Made by a program: the position numbers and the translations under genes. 52,021 nt of DNA from QQUD01 sp039029915. Lineage in GTDB: Bacteria > Chloroflexota > Anaerolineae > Promineifilales > Promineifilaceae. Where the stretch lies: assembly GCA_039029915.1 (NCBI GenBank), contig JBCCFD010000005.1, forward strand, positions 1 to 52,021, read 5' to 3'. Within the stretch, counting starts at the first letter, position 1, and each line of letters begins with the position of its first letter. A model generated the notes under the pieces. The model was not told where the DNA came from. It searched no databases and saw nothing but the letters and a program-made list of their open reading frames with translations. Of the stretch, positions 44,188-52,021 are shown one piece after another.

Positions 44188-44246
44188 ATAAGCGGTTGAT
44201 TTTAGGAGATAAGCGGTCATCGAATAATAAAACGATATGTTAAGAT
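44188..44246 (+). promoter_or_regulatory. Candidate LytTR-type direct repeats and leaderless promoter of the kinase gene
   Basis: ATAAGCGGT occurs at 44188-44196 and 44209-44217, two 9-bp direct repeats with a 12-base spacer. An extended -10 (TGTTAAGAT, core 44241-44246) lies upstream of ATG 44254; transcription should begin at about the ATG. No -35 box is visible at the right distance, and the second repeat occupies about -45 to -37. Confidence 0.6.
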
Positions 44247-44253
44247 AGAGAGA

Positions 44254-45657
44254 ATGACTGCTTTAACGACATGGCGCGGGAAATACGGCCGTTTGCTAGC
44301 CTTAGCCTTTATCACTTTTATCATCCTGCTCGGTATCGCGTTCATGCTTCGGATGATGGAACACGCTGAGCCGCTTGAACTAATTGAGCTTGATGAGTTT
44401 GGCGTTGATGCTGAACTGCTCGGCATCGCAATGCAGCAGCTATTTGTTCCTTTAACAGGTCTGCTACTGCTAAGCTTGACCCCTTTTTTCCGCTCGGCTA
44501 TCAACGCTCAGACTCAAACAAAAAGAGAGCAATTTTGGTTAAATGGCTTCCTGATTACCATCTTACTTATCAATCTAATCGCCACCGTTTGGCTAAGTGA
44601 AGATATCGACTTTGGTCTTACCAATGGGCTGTTAATCGTTTTAGTTTCAGCAATCTTAGGCGGCTGGCGCATGGGGTTGCGATTTGGGCTAATCACTGTT
44701 TTGTTCTTTATGATCAATCACTTCACCCTCGACCAAGGGATTGAATCGGGTGAGCAGGTAATATCCGTTTTAGCAACTGTCCTGCTTGATCTGTCTGTTA
44801 TCATTTTGCTTTTTAGCGGCGTGCTCGTCGGGTTTTGGAAAGAGACAGATTCAAACTCCCTTTTACTGCCTTCACGACTATTTTTGCTTGGTTTTTTGAT
44901 TGAATGGAGTTCCGCATGGCTCTTTTTTGTAGCGTTTGGCACCGCGGAATTTCTAGTTGAAGAACTACCGGGGGCTATTTTGAATGGCCTCGCTCTATTT
45001 TTATTCGGCCTCTTAATCCAACAGGCACAGGGACGTGAAACTGAGATTCAGCTCGCCAACGCGGAAAACGCCCAAACGCAAGCTGAGCTTAGGGCCCTTC
45101 GCGCCCAAATCAACCCACATTTTCTGTTTAACGCACTAAGCACGATTCGGTACCACGCCCGAACCGCACCCGATACGGCTTACGATCTCCTTGACGATCT
45201 CTCAGACGTGTTTCACAGTGTGCTTCGTTCGGAGGCTACCGTCACGCTTGAGGCAGAATTGGAAACGGTTAAAGCGTATCTCGCTATCGAAAAAGCGCGG
45301 CTAGGCGACCGCTTAACGGTGAACTGGCAAATTCACGACTGCGTCAATCAAGCCGTTCATCTACCGACCCTCATTGTTCAACCTATCGCTGAAAATGCCA
45401 TTGTGCACGGCATTGCCCCAAAGGCGACAGGAGGCACATTGACAATCACAGCCACACAGCAAAATGGATATACTCAAATTGAGGTGACTGATGATGGATG
45501 CGGGTTTGACCCTCAACATAACCAACCCAAAGGGCACGGCATCGGGCTGAACAATATTGAACAGCGCATGACAGCGATTTATGGCGCATCGTATAAACCC
45601 GTCATTCAAAGCCAGCCTGAAAAAGGCACAACCGTGACGCTTAAAATACCCGCATGA
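44254..45657 (+). CDS. LytS/YehU-type sensor histidine kinase
   Basis: 467 residues. About six or seven hydrophobic segments lie in the first 255 residues; the soluble part follows. The His-kinase motif is RAQINPHFLFNALSTIRYH with H289, and the ATPase has IVQPIAENAIVHGI, DDGCGFDP and GHGIGLNN. A short coiled coil (about 258-283) precedes it. This is the LytS-type kinase that works with a LytTR regulator, and the next gene is such a regulator, overlapping by ATGA. Input signal unknown; the membrane part suggests an envelope or membrane signal. Confidence 0.92.
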   Translation: MTALTTWRGKYGRLLALAFITFIILLGIAFMLRMMEHAEPLELIELDEFGVDAELLGIAMQQLFVPLTGLLLLSLTPFFRSAINAQTQTKREQFWLNGFLITILLINLIATVWLSEDIDFGLTNGLLIVLVSAILGGWRMGLRFGLITVLFFMINHFTLDQGIESGEQVISVLATVLLDLSVIILLFSGVLVGFWKETDSNSLLLPSRLFLLGFLIEWSSAWLFFVAFGTAEFLVEELPGAILNGLALFLFGLLIQQAQGRETEIQLANAENAQTQAELRALRAQINPHFLFNALSTIRYHARTAPDTAYDLLDDLSDVFHSVLRSEATVTLEAELETVKAYLAIEKARLGDRLTVNWQIHDCVNQAVHLPTLIVQPIAENAIVHGIAPKATGGTLTITATQQNGYTQIEVTDDGCGFDPQHNQPKGHGIGLNNIEQRMTAIYGASYKPVIQSQPEKGTTVTLKIPA

Positions 45658-46421
45658 TTTTTTTACTTGTTGACGATGAGTTCCCCGCCCGCCAAGAGCT
45701 GCGCTTTGTTTTGGAACAGTTAATTCCCGAAGCGACGTTTTATGAGGCCAGCAATGGAGAAGAGTCCCTAGCCATTCTTTCTAAACTGCAGCCGGACGTC
45801 GTCTTTTTAGATATTAACATGCCTAAAATCAACGGACTGACCACCGCCGCCACCATTGCTGAATTGCCGAATCCGCCGCTGATTGTGTTTGCGACCGCGT
45901 ATGATCAGCATGCATTAAAAGCGTTTGAGTTGGCGGCTATCGATTATGTGGTAAAGCCTTTTTCCAAAAGGCGATTAACCAAAACGGTTGATAAGGTAAG
46001 ACAGAGGTTAGGGGAGAAGAAAACGCTTGCACAGCAAAAAGCGCTCATCAAGCAGTTTCTGGCCGATTCCCCTCAAACACAATCGATTGAAAAGCTGTGG
46101 GTTGAATCTGAAAACGGCAACCGTCAGCTTATGCCGTATGATGAAATTGCTTACATTGAGGCAAAGGAAAAAAGAGTGTTTGTCAAAACACAATACGGTG
46201 ACACAAGATTAACTCGCTACACGCTAAAGGCGCTTGAAGAGCGGCTTGATTCTCACAACTTTTGCCGCTCTCACAAGGGGTTTTTGGTAAATTTGAACGC
46301 GGTCGCTGAGCTAATCCCGTGGTTCTCAGGCGGATATCAGCTGCGGCTCAACGACACGGCCGAATCGACCATCCCGGTCTCGCGTCGCTATGCGCAGCAG
46401 GTGAAGGCCCGATTGGGATAA
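45654..46421 (+). CDS. LytTR-family response regulator
   Basis: 255 residues: REC domain (about 1-120) with acidic pair D7/D8, phosphoacceptor D53 in FLDINMPKING, and KPF lysine K100, then a LytTR DNA-binding domain (about 150-255) with IAYIEAKEKRVFVKT, RSHKGFLVNLNAV and RRYAQQVKARL. LytTR proteins bind pairs of 9-bp direct repeats about 12 bases apart, as found upstream of the kinase. Likely the output of the LytS pair and a possible regulator of the divergent G8 gene. Confidence 0.95.
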   Translation: MIFLLVDDEFPARQELRFVLEQLIPEATFYEASNGEESLAILSKLQPDVVFLDINMPKINGLTTAATIAELPNPPLIVFATAYDQHALKAFELAAIDYVVKPFSKRRLTKTVDKVRQRLGEKKTLAQQKALIKQFLADSPQTQSIEKLWVESENGNRQLMPYDEIAYIEAKEKRVFVKTQYGDTRLTRYTLKALEERLDSHNFCRSHKGFLVNLNAVAELIPWFSGGYQLRLNDTAESTIPVSRRYAQQVKARLG

Positions 46422-46572
46422 AATAATCACGTGAAATATGCCGCACTAAACCTTCTAAACTATCGCTGAAAGCAACCCACAATCCCTGTTCCAATCTTTC
46501 CAGTTCCCAGTTACAAACTACTAATTTCTCTACTCAATCAATACACTGTTACAAAAATAAAATTTACTTTTG

Positions 46573-46733
46573 TGTCATGTCGAGCGGAGCTAAATTAAAG
46601 CAGTCGCGGCCGTAAGCTGAGTCGAGGCATCTCGTCGTTAGAGATCTGTACTCTATTTAGTAATCTATCGGAGAGATGTCTCGACTTTCTAATTGAGAGT
46701 CGCGTTGGTTGGCTTGACCCACTCGACATGACA
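46573..46733. repeat. MITE-like nested palindromic element
   Basis: In the 372-base gap after the LytTR gene. Ends TGTCATGTCGAGCGG / CCACTCGACATGACA pair with one mismatch; inner AGTCGAGGCATCTC / GAGATGTCTCGACT also pair with one mismatch. About 161 bases, no gene. Similar layout to 16668-16829. The remainder of the gap shows nothing recognisable. Confidence 0.75.
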
Positions 46734-46793
46734 TTATTAAAGAAGCTTTGGTTACAAAGCATTAAGATTGACTCAATTAAATAAACGTATCAA

Positions 46794-47555
46794 CTATCGG
46801 TAAGAAGCCGCCAAAGCCGTCGTGCCGGTCCGCAATACGCCTAAATCTGACCCAACCGCAAGAAATTGATAGCCCCACTTGATGTATCGCTTGGCATCAT
46901 CTGGATTGTACGCCAAGATACCAGCTGGCTTACCCATTGCTTTGAGCTGGTCAACGGCCGTTTTCAACGCCGTCTGGACCTCTTCATGCTTGGGATTGCC
47001 TAAATGCCCCAGAGAAGCCGACAGGTCGGATGGCCCAATAAAGACACCATCAACGCCCGGCACGGCGGCAATTTCTTCAAGATTTTTGAGAGCAGTGTCC
47101 GTTTCAATCTGAACAAGCACAGCAATTTCACTGGCCGCCTCGTGCAGGTAATTTTTAACACGGCCGTATTTTGCGCCGCGCCCGCTACTCGTTACCCCGC
47201 GAATCCCTTCTGGCGGATAGCGCGTGGCGGCTACGGCCGCTTTGGCCTCCTCTCCGGTTTGAACAAATGGCACCAAAAGCGAATTCACGCCAATATCCAA
47301 TAGCCGCTTGATGATAACGGCGTCGTTCCACGCCGGTCTCACGATGGGTGAGGCCGTGCCGGTGGCCATCGCCTGCATTTGAGAGACTAAGTTAGGCGGT
47401 TCGTTGGGTGTGTGCTCGGTATCAAGCAAAATCCAGTCAAACCCGCTGTCGCCAATTACCTCAGCAACAATATTGGAACCTAGCGTAGACCATAAGCCAA
47501 ATTGGAGGTCGCCATTGGCCAGTGCATGTTTAAAGTTGTTTTTTGGGAGTTTCAT
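46794..47555 (-). CDS. HpcH/HpaI-family class II aldolase
   Basis: 253 residues of the HpcH/HpaI TIM-barrel family, which reversibly cleave 4-hydroxy-2-oxo acids to pyruvate and an aldehyde (4-hydroxy-2-oxoheptanedioate or 2-keto-3-deoxy-rhamnonate aldolases). Metal and pyruvate site: FDWILLDTEHTPNE, VQIETDTALKN and FIGPSDLSASLG. Preserved RGVTSSGRGAKYG loop. Substrate undetermined. Divergent from the EamA transporter with 76 bases between the starts. Confidence 0.92.
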   Translation of the reverse strand: MKLPKNNFKHALANGDLQFGLWSTLGSNIVAEVIGDSGFDWILLDTEHTPNEPPNLVSQMQAMATGTASPIVRPAWNDAVIIKRLLDIGVNSLLVPFVQTGEEAKAAVAATRYPPEGIRGVTSSGRGAKYGRVKNYLHEAASEIAVLVQIETDTALKNLEEIAAVPGVDGVFIGPSDLSASLGHLGNPKHEEVQTALKTAVDQLKAMGKPAGILAYNPDDAKRYIKWGYQFLAVGSDLGVLRTGTTALAASYR

Positions 47556-47631
47556 GAAGAGATTATCGAAAAACAGACCGGTTGAGGCAAATTGTTGTCA
47601 CGGTAAGAAACGGCCGTTACCATTCCCAGCT

Positions 47632-48543
47632 ATGTCCCTTCACAATGTCCCAAGACAAACCCAAGGCTGGATAGCCATCATCATCTTAACAATCTCGGCC
47701 TCTTTAGCCCCAATCTTCATTCGGTTTGCCCAGAATGAAGGCGTCCCATCCCTTTCAATTATCATTTGGCGTTTAGTGATTGGGGCTCTTATGATGACCC
47801 CTTTTGCGTGGAGACAGCATCGTGACGTGATCAAAGCAACACCCACAGCAGACTGGGGATGGACTTCAGCGGCTGGTTTTTTTCATGCGCTCGGGCTGGT
47901 TTGCCTCTTTTTTGCCCTAGAAAACACAACCGTCTTGGTAAATGGCGCTCTCCGTCGCACATCTCCACTGTGGACAATTATTCTAGAAATAACGCTGTTG
48001 GGTATCGTCTTTAATCGGCGCGTCTGGATCGGTGTCGTTATGGCGCTGGTTGGCAGTTCAGTTATTGTCATCAGCGGCGTTGAGGGACTTGATGTGGGTA
48101 GCCGCCCGCTGCTCGGAGCAGGGCTATCCCTTTTAAACGCGATCACCCTTTCTATTTACATCATTATTGGCAGGCGAATGCGAAATGACCTTCCCTTTTT
48201 GGTTTATACTTGGGCGCTTTTTAGCGCCGCCGCTCTGATGACCACACTCTTCGGGATAGCAACAAACGTCCCATTCTTTGGCTTTTCGCTCATGGGTTAC
48301 GTTTGGATCGTTGTCATTGCACTTGTGGCCCAAGTGCTGGGTCACTTATCGGCCAACTTTTCAGTCCGCGTGTTTCCAGCCACCTATGTGTCAATTCTCA
48401 TTCAACTTTCGGTTGTCGCTTCGGGAGTTATTGCTATTTTCTTTCTGCAGGAAACACCGACCATTTGGCACTGGATCGGTAGCGGGATTATTATTTTTGG
48501 CGTCTCGATTTTAGGGTTTGGACGAACCATGAACGACGGCTAA
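47632..48543 (+). CDS. EamA/DMT-family transporter
   Basis: 303 residues with ten predicted transmembrane segments in two EamA repeats (first from IIILTISASLAPIFIRFAQNEG, second from LLGAGLSLLNAITLSIYIIIGRRM). Members export metabolites such as amino acids or carbohydrates. The ATG 47632 is chosen since the frame otherwise runs back 76 codons over the aldolase gene with no matching family sequence. Substrate unknown. Confidence 0.88.
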   Translation: MSLHNVPRQTQGWIAIIILTISASLAPIFIRFAQNEGVPSLSIIIWRLVIGALMMTPFAWRQHRDVIKATPTADWGWTSAAGFFHALGLVCLFFALENTTVLVNGALRRTSPLWTIILEITLLGIVFNRRVWIGVVMALVGSSVIVISGVEGLDVGSRPLLGAGLSLLNAITLSIYIIIGRRMRNDLPFLVYTWALFSAAALMTTLFGIATNVPFFGFSLMGYVWIVVIALVAQVLGHLSANFSVRVFPATYVSILIQLSVVASGVIAIFFLQETPTIWHWIGSGIIIFGVSILGFGRTMNDG

Positions 48544-48647
48544 TGTTTTGAAAAACTTCTTTGGCCGAACTGATGGATCCAAGCTGTTGGTCAAAACCTC
48601 AGGTTCCGCCGTCGCTTGCTGGCCCGCAATCTTTTTTGGACGGCCCA

Positions 48648-49445
48648 CTAGAAATCAGACATAAACTTAACCATTGCCTTCGTAACGGCATTGGTCTTCT
48701 CGGTCATCATGAAATGTCCTGAATTTTGAATTTCGGCCAATGTGGCATTGGGAATGTTTTCTGCCAAAAATTGACTATTTTTAAGCGGCATCATCTTGTC
48801 ATCAGAGGCACCAACCACCAATACGGGCACGTCAATCTCACCTAACCTTTCGCGCACATCAAATTGGGAACAGGCGTAAAAATCACCGTGAACGACTTCT
48901 GGCTCTGTACCCAACATATGCTGAGTGGCCACCTCAGTAAAGTTTTCAGCTGCATCCCGTGCCCACGAGAATTTAACGATCATGTGAACCGTTTTTTCAA
49001 ACTCGCTCAGCAGCCCATCCAAAATCATATCGGTAACAGGCATACGCGCCCCGCCCCCAAACAAAACAAGCCCTTCTAACCCATCTGGCTTCATCAACCC
49101 AATCGTTTGAGCGATAGCTGCCCCCATAGAATGCCCACCAATCACAAATCGCTTAATCTCTTTGGCTTTGACAAAGTCGAGAATGTCTTTTGCGTACCCT
49201 TTAACGCTATCTCGGCCGGGAGAGGCAGAACGGCCGTGTCCAGGCAAATCAATCATATAAATGGGGAAATCTGTTAGCCAACGCTTCACTTTGGGATAGC
49301 GCACATAGGTATATTGCGACCAAGCGTAAGGCCAAACCTGAATCCGGCTTCCAGCCCCGTGCACCAAAATTAGGGCTGGGGCATCAGTGTCCACCACATT
49401 CTCTGAGTAATTAATTTTTTGTCCGTTGATGATTATTGTAGGCAT
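48648..49445 (-). CDS. Alpha/beta hydrolase
   Basis: 265 residues from ATG 49445. Oxyanion strand LVHGAGSR, nucleophile elbow GGHSMGAA (Ser106), acid in VGASDDKMMPL, and late His in NSGHFMMTE. Lid region between the elbow and the acid is of the usual length. Small esterase/lipase-like; substrate unknown. An upstream in-frame ATG at 49490 adds 15 hydrophobic residues, but the shorter start fits the fold better. Confidence 0.85.
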   Translation of the reverse strand: MPTIIINGQKINYSENVVDTDAPALILVHGAGSRIQVWPYAWSQYTYVRYPKVKRWLTDFPIYMIDLPGHGRSASPGRDSVKGYAKDILDFVKAKEIKRFVIGGHSMGAAIAQTIGLMKPDGLEGLVLFGGGARMPVTDMILDGLLSEFEKTVHMIVKFSWARDAAENFTEVATQHMLGTEPEVVHGDFYACSQFDVRERLGEIDVPVLVVGASDDKMMPLKNSQFLAENIPNATLAEIQNSGHFMMTEKTNAVTKAMVKFMSDF

Positions 49446-49527
49446 GAGAGAAGTGTACCCGTTGCTCACCAATGCGACAATGAAAACCACAGTTTTTTAG
49501 TGTTTGAAAAAGTGCAAAAATATAGAA

Positions 49528-49600
49528 CGCTGATTTCGCTGATTTCGCTGATTCTTATTCTTTTTATCCGTGCAATCCGTGTCATCCGCATTCCATCATG
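49528..49600. repeat. Short tandem repeats (TTTCGCTGA, ATCCGTG types)
   Basis: TTTCGCTGA-like 9-mers are repeated three times around 49533-49553, followed by ATCCGTGCA, ATCCGTGTC and ATCCGC units up to about 49590. They lie in the 279-base gap before the cyclase gene, which shows no other feature. Confidence 0.6.
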
Positions 49601-49724
49601 AAATTCGGACAGTGCCGCATCAAATAGACTATCAGGACAGGCAATGTCACGCTTAGGTCACGCATATTTGGTATCCTTTACTCAGGAAGAAATCTGTCAA
49701 TCACAACAAGCCAAGGTCAACCGA

Positions 49725-52021
49725 ATGCAATCAATTAGCCACTACATTCCGTATGAACAACGAATCGCTTTAGCCGAAGATTTCGAGCTTTCAAGCCGAA
49801 CTGAAGGAACAGTTCTCTTTGCTGATATTTCTGGCTTTACGCCCTTAACGCAAAGCCTGTCTAGAGAGCTAGGGGGGAAACGGGGTGCTGAAGAACTTAC
49901 CGATTATCTCAATGAGATTTACGGCCGTTTAATTTACCAAGCCCATCAATATCAGGGCAGCATCATTTCATTTAGCGGAGACGCCATCACCTGCTGGTTC
50001 GATGCTCAGGGGAGCAATCTACTCACCACTGCCAAGCGAGCAATGACCGCCGCCCAGTTGATGCAAACGGTTATTGCTGAAATGGAAGAAATTCGATTAC
50101 CAGACGGCCGTTTAATTCGCTTAGGCATCAAGGTTGGTTTAGCATCCGGCCCAGCTCGCCGATTCGTCGTCGGCAAATCCGATATCCAAAAAATCTTGAC
50201 CATCGCGGGTAAAACGCTTGATTATGTAGCTAATGCCGAAAAACTCTCAAATACGGGTGAAATCATTCTCGCTCCTGAAACATTTGTCCTTTTAAAAGAC
50301 GAATTAGACGCCGTAGCAGTCAGAGAGGGTGATGAAGGTCGCCAATACACAACCGTCAAAGATTACCAGGGGCAAGTCGAAGAAGCCCCTTGGCCGCAGA
50401 TAACAGCCGATACCCCGCTTGAAAAACAGATTGAATGGCTCCTGCCCCCTGTCCACCAACGACTCTTAGAAGGGCAAGAAAACTTCTTAGCCGAACTGCG
50501 ACCCACTGTGCCCCTATTTTTGCGGTTTGATGGTATCGATTACGACCACGATGAAGAGGCGGGCCAAAAACTCGATCTCTTCATTCAATGGGTGCAATCG
50601 GTTGTCAACAGCTATAGCGGCCACCTCATCCAATTAACCATTGGTGACAAAGGAAGCTATCTATACGTGACGTTTGGTGCCCTCATTGCCAATGAGGATG
50701 ATCCGGTACGGGCATTACTTTCTGCCGATATTCTCAAAAACATCCCGCCCAGATTAAATTTCATCAGCTCTATCCAAATTGGCGTCAGCTATGGGCACAC
50801 CTACACGGGTGCCTATGGCGGAGAGCAGCGAAAAACGTATGGCGTTTTGGGCAATGACGTCAATTTGGCAGCCCGGCTCATGGGCATGGCCCAAGATCGA
50901 ACAGTTTTTGTCTCCTCTCGCATAAAGAAAGCCACAGAAAACGCGTTTGATTTTGCCAGTATGGGGCTTAAAAAGATTAAAGGGTTGGATGAACCCATCC
51001 CAATTTTTGAATTAGGACAGCGGAAAGCATCGTTCTCTCATAACAGTGAATCAACCTTAGATGCCGTGGTTTTCGGCCGTGAGGCCGAAAAAGCGGTCTT
51101 AAATGAGCGTTTAAAGGCGCTGGTTCAGCAAAATCAAGGCAGCACCGTGATTATTCGAGGTGAGGCGGGCATGGGTAAATCTCAGCTGGTCGGCTATCTT
51201 ATGCAGCAGATTGAACAGCTGAGTGACAGTGAGAAAACGGCCGTTTATATCGGTGCCGGTAGCTCAATCGAAAAATCAACCCCCTACCACGGCTGGCGAT
51301 CCATCTTTAGTGAAATATTTGATCTGACCTCAATTGAGTACGGCGACACCTATCTTAAAGATGCTGAGCAGGCAATCAGGTCCAAACTGGCTGAAGTCGA
51401 CCCCGAGTTTGAACAATTATTGCCGCTGCTGTCACAAATTTTGCAGGTTTCCATTGAGGACAACGAACTCACTGCCCAAATGGTGGGGCAAGCACGGGCA
51501 AATTCCACAAACAAGCTGCTTATCCAAACGCTTAAACAAATCAACGACAGCACGCCGCTTACCTTAATCATCGAAGACACCCACTGGCTGGATTCATCTT
51601 CATGGACACTGCTCGAAGAGGTCCGCAACAGCCTCGATTCAATGCTGCTTGTCATTGTCACCCGACCCAGTTTTGACAAAACCATTTCCAAGTTAGAGGT
51701 CATTGAAAGCAAGGAAAATGTTTACCCGCTTGATATTGACTCAATGCCTCAAGACGCGATCGAAGCATTAATTTGCCATCGATTAAAAGCCACTTCAATT
51801 CCCCAGCCTTTGTTAAACATCATTACTGCCAAAGCAGAGGGTAATCCCTTCTTCAGCGAAGAAATTGCGTACGCCCTGCGGGATACGGGTATTATTCGCG
51901 TTGAGGATGGCGTTTGCCACATTGCAGATGGCTTAGAAAATCTCAACACGTTCCAATTCCCGGATAACATCCACGGCATCATTACCAGTCGCATCGATTC
52001 ACTTCACCCCTCTCATCAGCT
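49725..52021 (+). CDS. Tandem class III adenylyl/guanylyl cyclase with AAA/NTPase domain (soluble adenylyl cyclase-like), partial
   Basis: An open frame of at least 765 codons that runs off the right edge, so the C terminus is missing. Domain 1: LFADISGFTPLT and FSGDAITCW, the two metal-binding Asp sites. Domain 2 is a second, degenerate cyclase unit: LRFDGIDYD, GDKGSYLYVTFGA and NDVNLAARLM. A P-loop NTPase follows: GREAEKAVL, GEAGMGKSQ (Walker A) and LTLIIEDTHWLD (Walker B). This order matches soluble adenylyl cyclases of the ADCY10 kind. ATG 49725 gives the family's usual start (SISHYIPYEQR); an in-frame ATG at 49644 is an alternative. cAMP made here could be read by the cNMP-phosphatase at 10.6-11.8 kb (inference). 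Confidence 0.9.
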   Translation, partial: MQSISHYIPYEQRIALAEDFELSSRTEGTVLFADISGFTPLTQSLSRELGGKRGAEELTDYLNEIYGRLIYQAHQYQGSIISFSGDAITCWFDAQGSNLLTTAKRAMTAAQLMQTVIAEMEEIRLPDGRLIRLGIKVGLASGPARRFVVGKSDIQKILTIAGKTLDYVANAEKLSNTGEIILAPETFVLLKDELDAVAVREGDEGRQYTTVKDYQGQVEEAPWPQITADTPLEKQIEWLLPPVHQRLLEGQENFLAELRPTVPLFLRFDGIDYDHDEEAGQKLDLFIQWVQSVVNSYSGHLIQLTIGDKGSYLYVTFGALIANEDDPVRALLSADILKNIPPRLNFISSIQIGVSYGHTYTGAYGGEQRKTYGVLGNDVNLAARLMGMAQDRTVFVSSRIKKATENAFDFASMGLKKIKGLDEPIPIFELGQRKASFSHNSESTLDAVVFGREAEKAVLNERLKALVQQNQGSTVIIRGEAGMGKSQLVGYLMQQIEQLSDSEKTAVYIGAGSSIEKSTPYHGWRSIFSEIFDLTSIEYGDTYLKDAEQAIRSKLAEVDPEFEQLLPLLSQILQVSIEDNELTAQMVGQARANSTNKLLIQTLKQINDSTPLTLIIEDTHWLDSSSWTLLEEVRNSLDSMLLVIVTRPSFDKTISKLEVIESKENVYPLDIDSMPQDAIEALICHRLKATSIPQPLLNIITAKAEGNPFFSEEIAYALRDTGIIRVEDGVCHIADGLENLNTFQFPDNIHGIITSRIDSLHPSHQ

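Larger units (their letters stand above)
44..51244. repeat. Dispersed palindromic octamer ACGGCCGT (HIP1-like)
   Basis: Reading by eye I count about 64 copies of the self-complementary octamer ACGGCCGT between its first copy (44-51) and last copy (51237-51244); many are extended to AACGGCCGTT. By chance an 8-mer should occur about once in 52 kb. All but two copies lie inside genes, in all reading frames (read as Asn-Gly-Arg, Thr-Ala-Val and Arg-Pro among others), so protein coding does not explain it. The bare core CGGCCG with other flanks is much rarer (roughly 14), so the outer A and T are part of the unit. It is absent over hppA (about 1.1-4.0 kb) and from 14672 to 18072. Function is unknown; the nearest known parallel is HIP1 (GCGATCGC) of cyanobacteria. 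Confidence 0.9.

Noticed and set aside
1..52021. CRISPR array, tRNA/rRNA genes, transposases, phage or known defence systems
   Set aside because: I looked for regular spacer-separated repeats, cloverleaf-like stretches and typical protein families and found none.

Overview
The window looks like chromosomal DNA from a Gram-negative-free, Chloroflexota-type bacterium, most likely Anaerolineae-like (inference, moderate confidence). The grounds are the mixture of surface and lipoproteins with Pro/Thr-rich 'TPTPTP' linkers joining LysM and SH3 domains, several TPR-free PD40/FAS1/CAP lipoproteins, a secreted protein ending in an 'IFLPLM'-type tail, a K+-dependent membrane pyrophosphatase, a fused LivGF ATPase, and moderate GC content. 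There is no rRNA, tRNA, CRISPR array, transposase or phage gene that I can see. The DNA is saturated with one palindromic octamer, ACGGCCGT: I count about 64 copies in 52 kb against roughly one expected. This behaves like the HIP1 repeat of cyanobacteria and is the most striking sequence-level signal here.

Layout. 0.1-5.0 kb (minus): HDAC-family deacetylase, membrane pyrophosphatase hppA, and a REC-histidine kinase. 5.5-6.8 kb (plus): CAP-domain protein with three LysM repeats. 6.8-13.6 kb (minus): a probable five-gene run polX > cNMP-sensor/SpoIIE-type phosphatase > SH3 membrane protein > ligA > PD40 lipoprotein. 13.9-16.7 kb (plus): an SLT-like/M23 cell-wall protein from an almost leaderless promoter with an inverted repeat, a LysM membrane protein, a terminator, and a two-TM protein. 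17.3-18.9 kb: a lipoprotein with three FAS1 domains. 19.3-25.9 kb: a tightly overlapping set of SMP-30-like protein, heterodimeric ABC exporter, FAD oxidoreductase and alpha/beta hydrolase.

26.1-35.7 kb is a self-contained catabolic island: a GntR/FCD regulator with a perfect 22-bp palindrome over its own promoter, a metal-dependent cyclase-family hydrolase, a cupin, an SDR, a 3-hydroxyacyl-CoA-dehydrogenase-family enzyme, a complete branched-chain-amino-acid-type ABC importer (LivJ, H, M and a fused LivGF), and a beta-keto acid cleavage enzyme (BKACE). Read together they suggest uptake of an unknown small molecule, oxidation of a beta-hydroxy acid to a beta-keto acid, and its cleavage with acetyl-CoA. 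The substrate is not identifiable from sequence and this is my best candidate for an undescribed pathway.

35.8-41.1 kb: tag glycosylase (minus), then a MacA/MacB-type export operon ending with a Gly-rich lipoprotein. 41.2-44.0 kb (minus): a 935-residue secreted G8/beta-helix protein with His/Met-rich and Cys-rich acidic ends. 44.3-46.4 kb: a LytS/LytR-type two-component pair whose promoter carries two 9-bp direct repeats 21 bp apart, matching LytTR site geometry. 46.8-49.4 kb: HpaI-type aldolase, EamA transporter, alpha/beta hydrolase. From 49.7 kb to the right edge runs a truncated tandem class III cyclase/ATPase resembling soluble adenylyl cyclases. Intergenic regions hold several palindromic, MITE/REP-like repeats and one C-rich, G-quadruplex-prone simple repeat.
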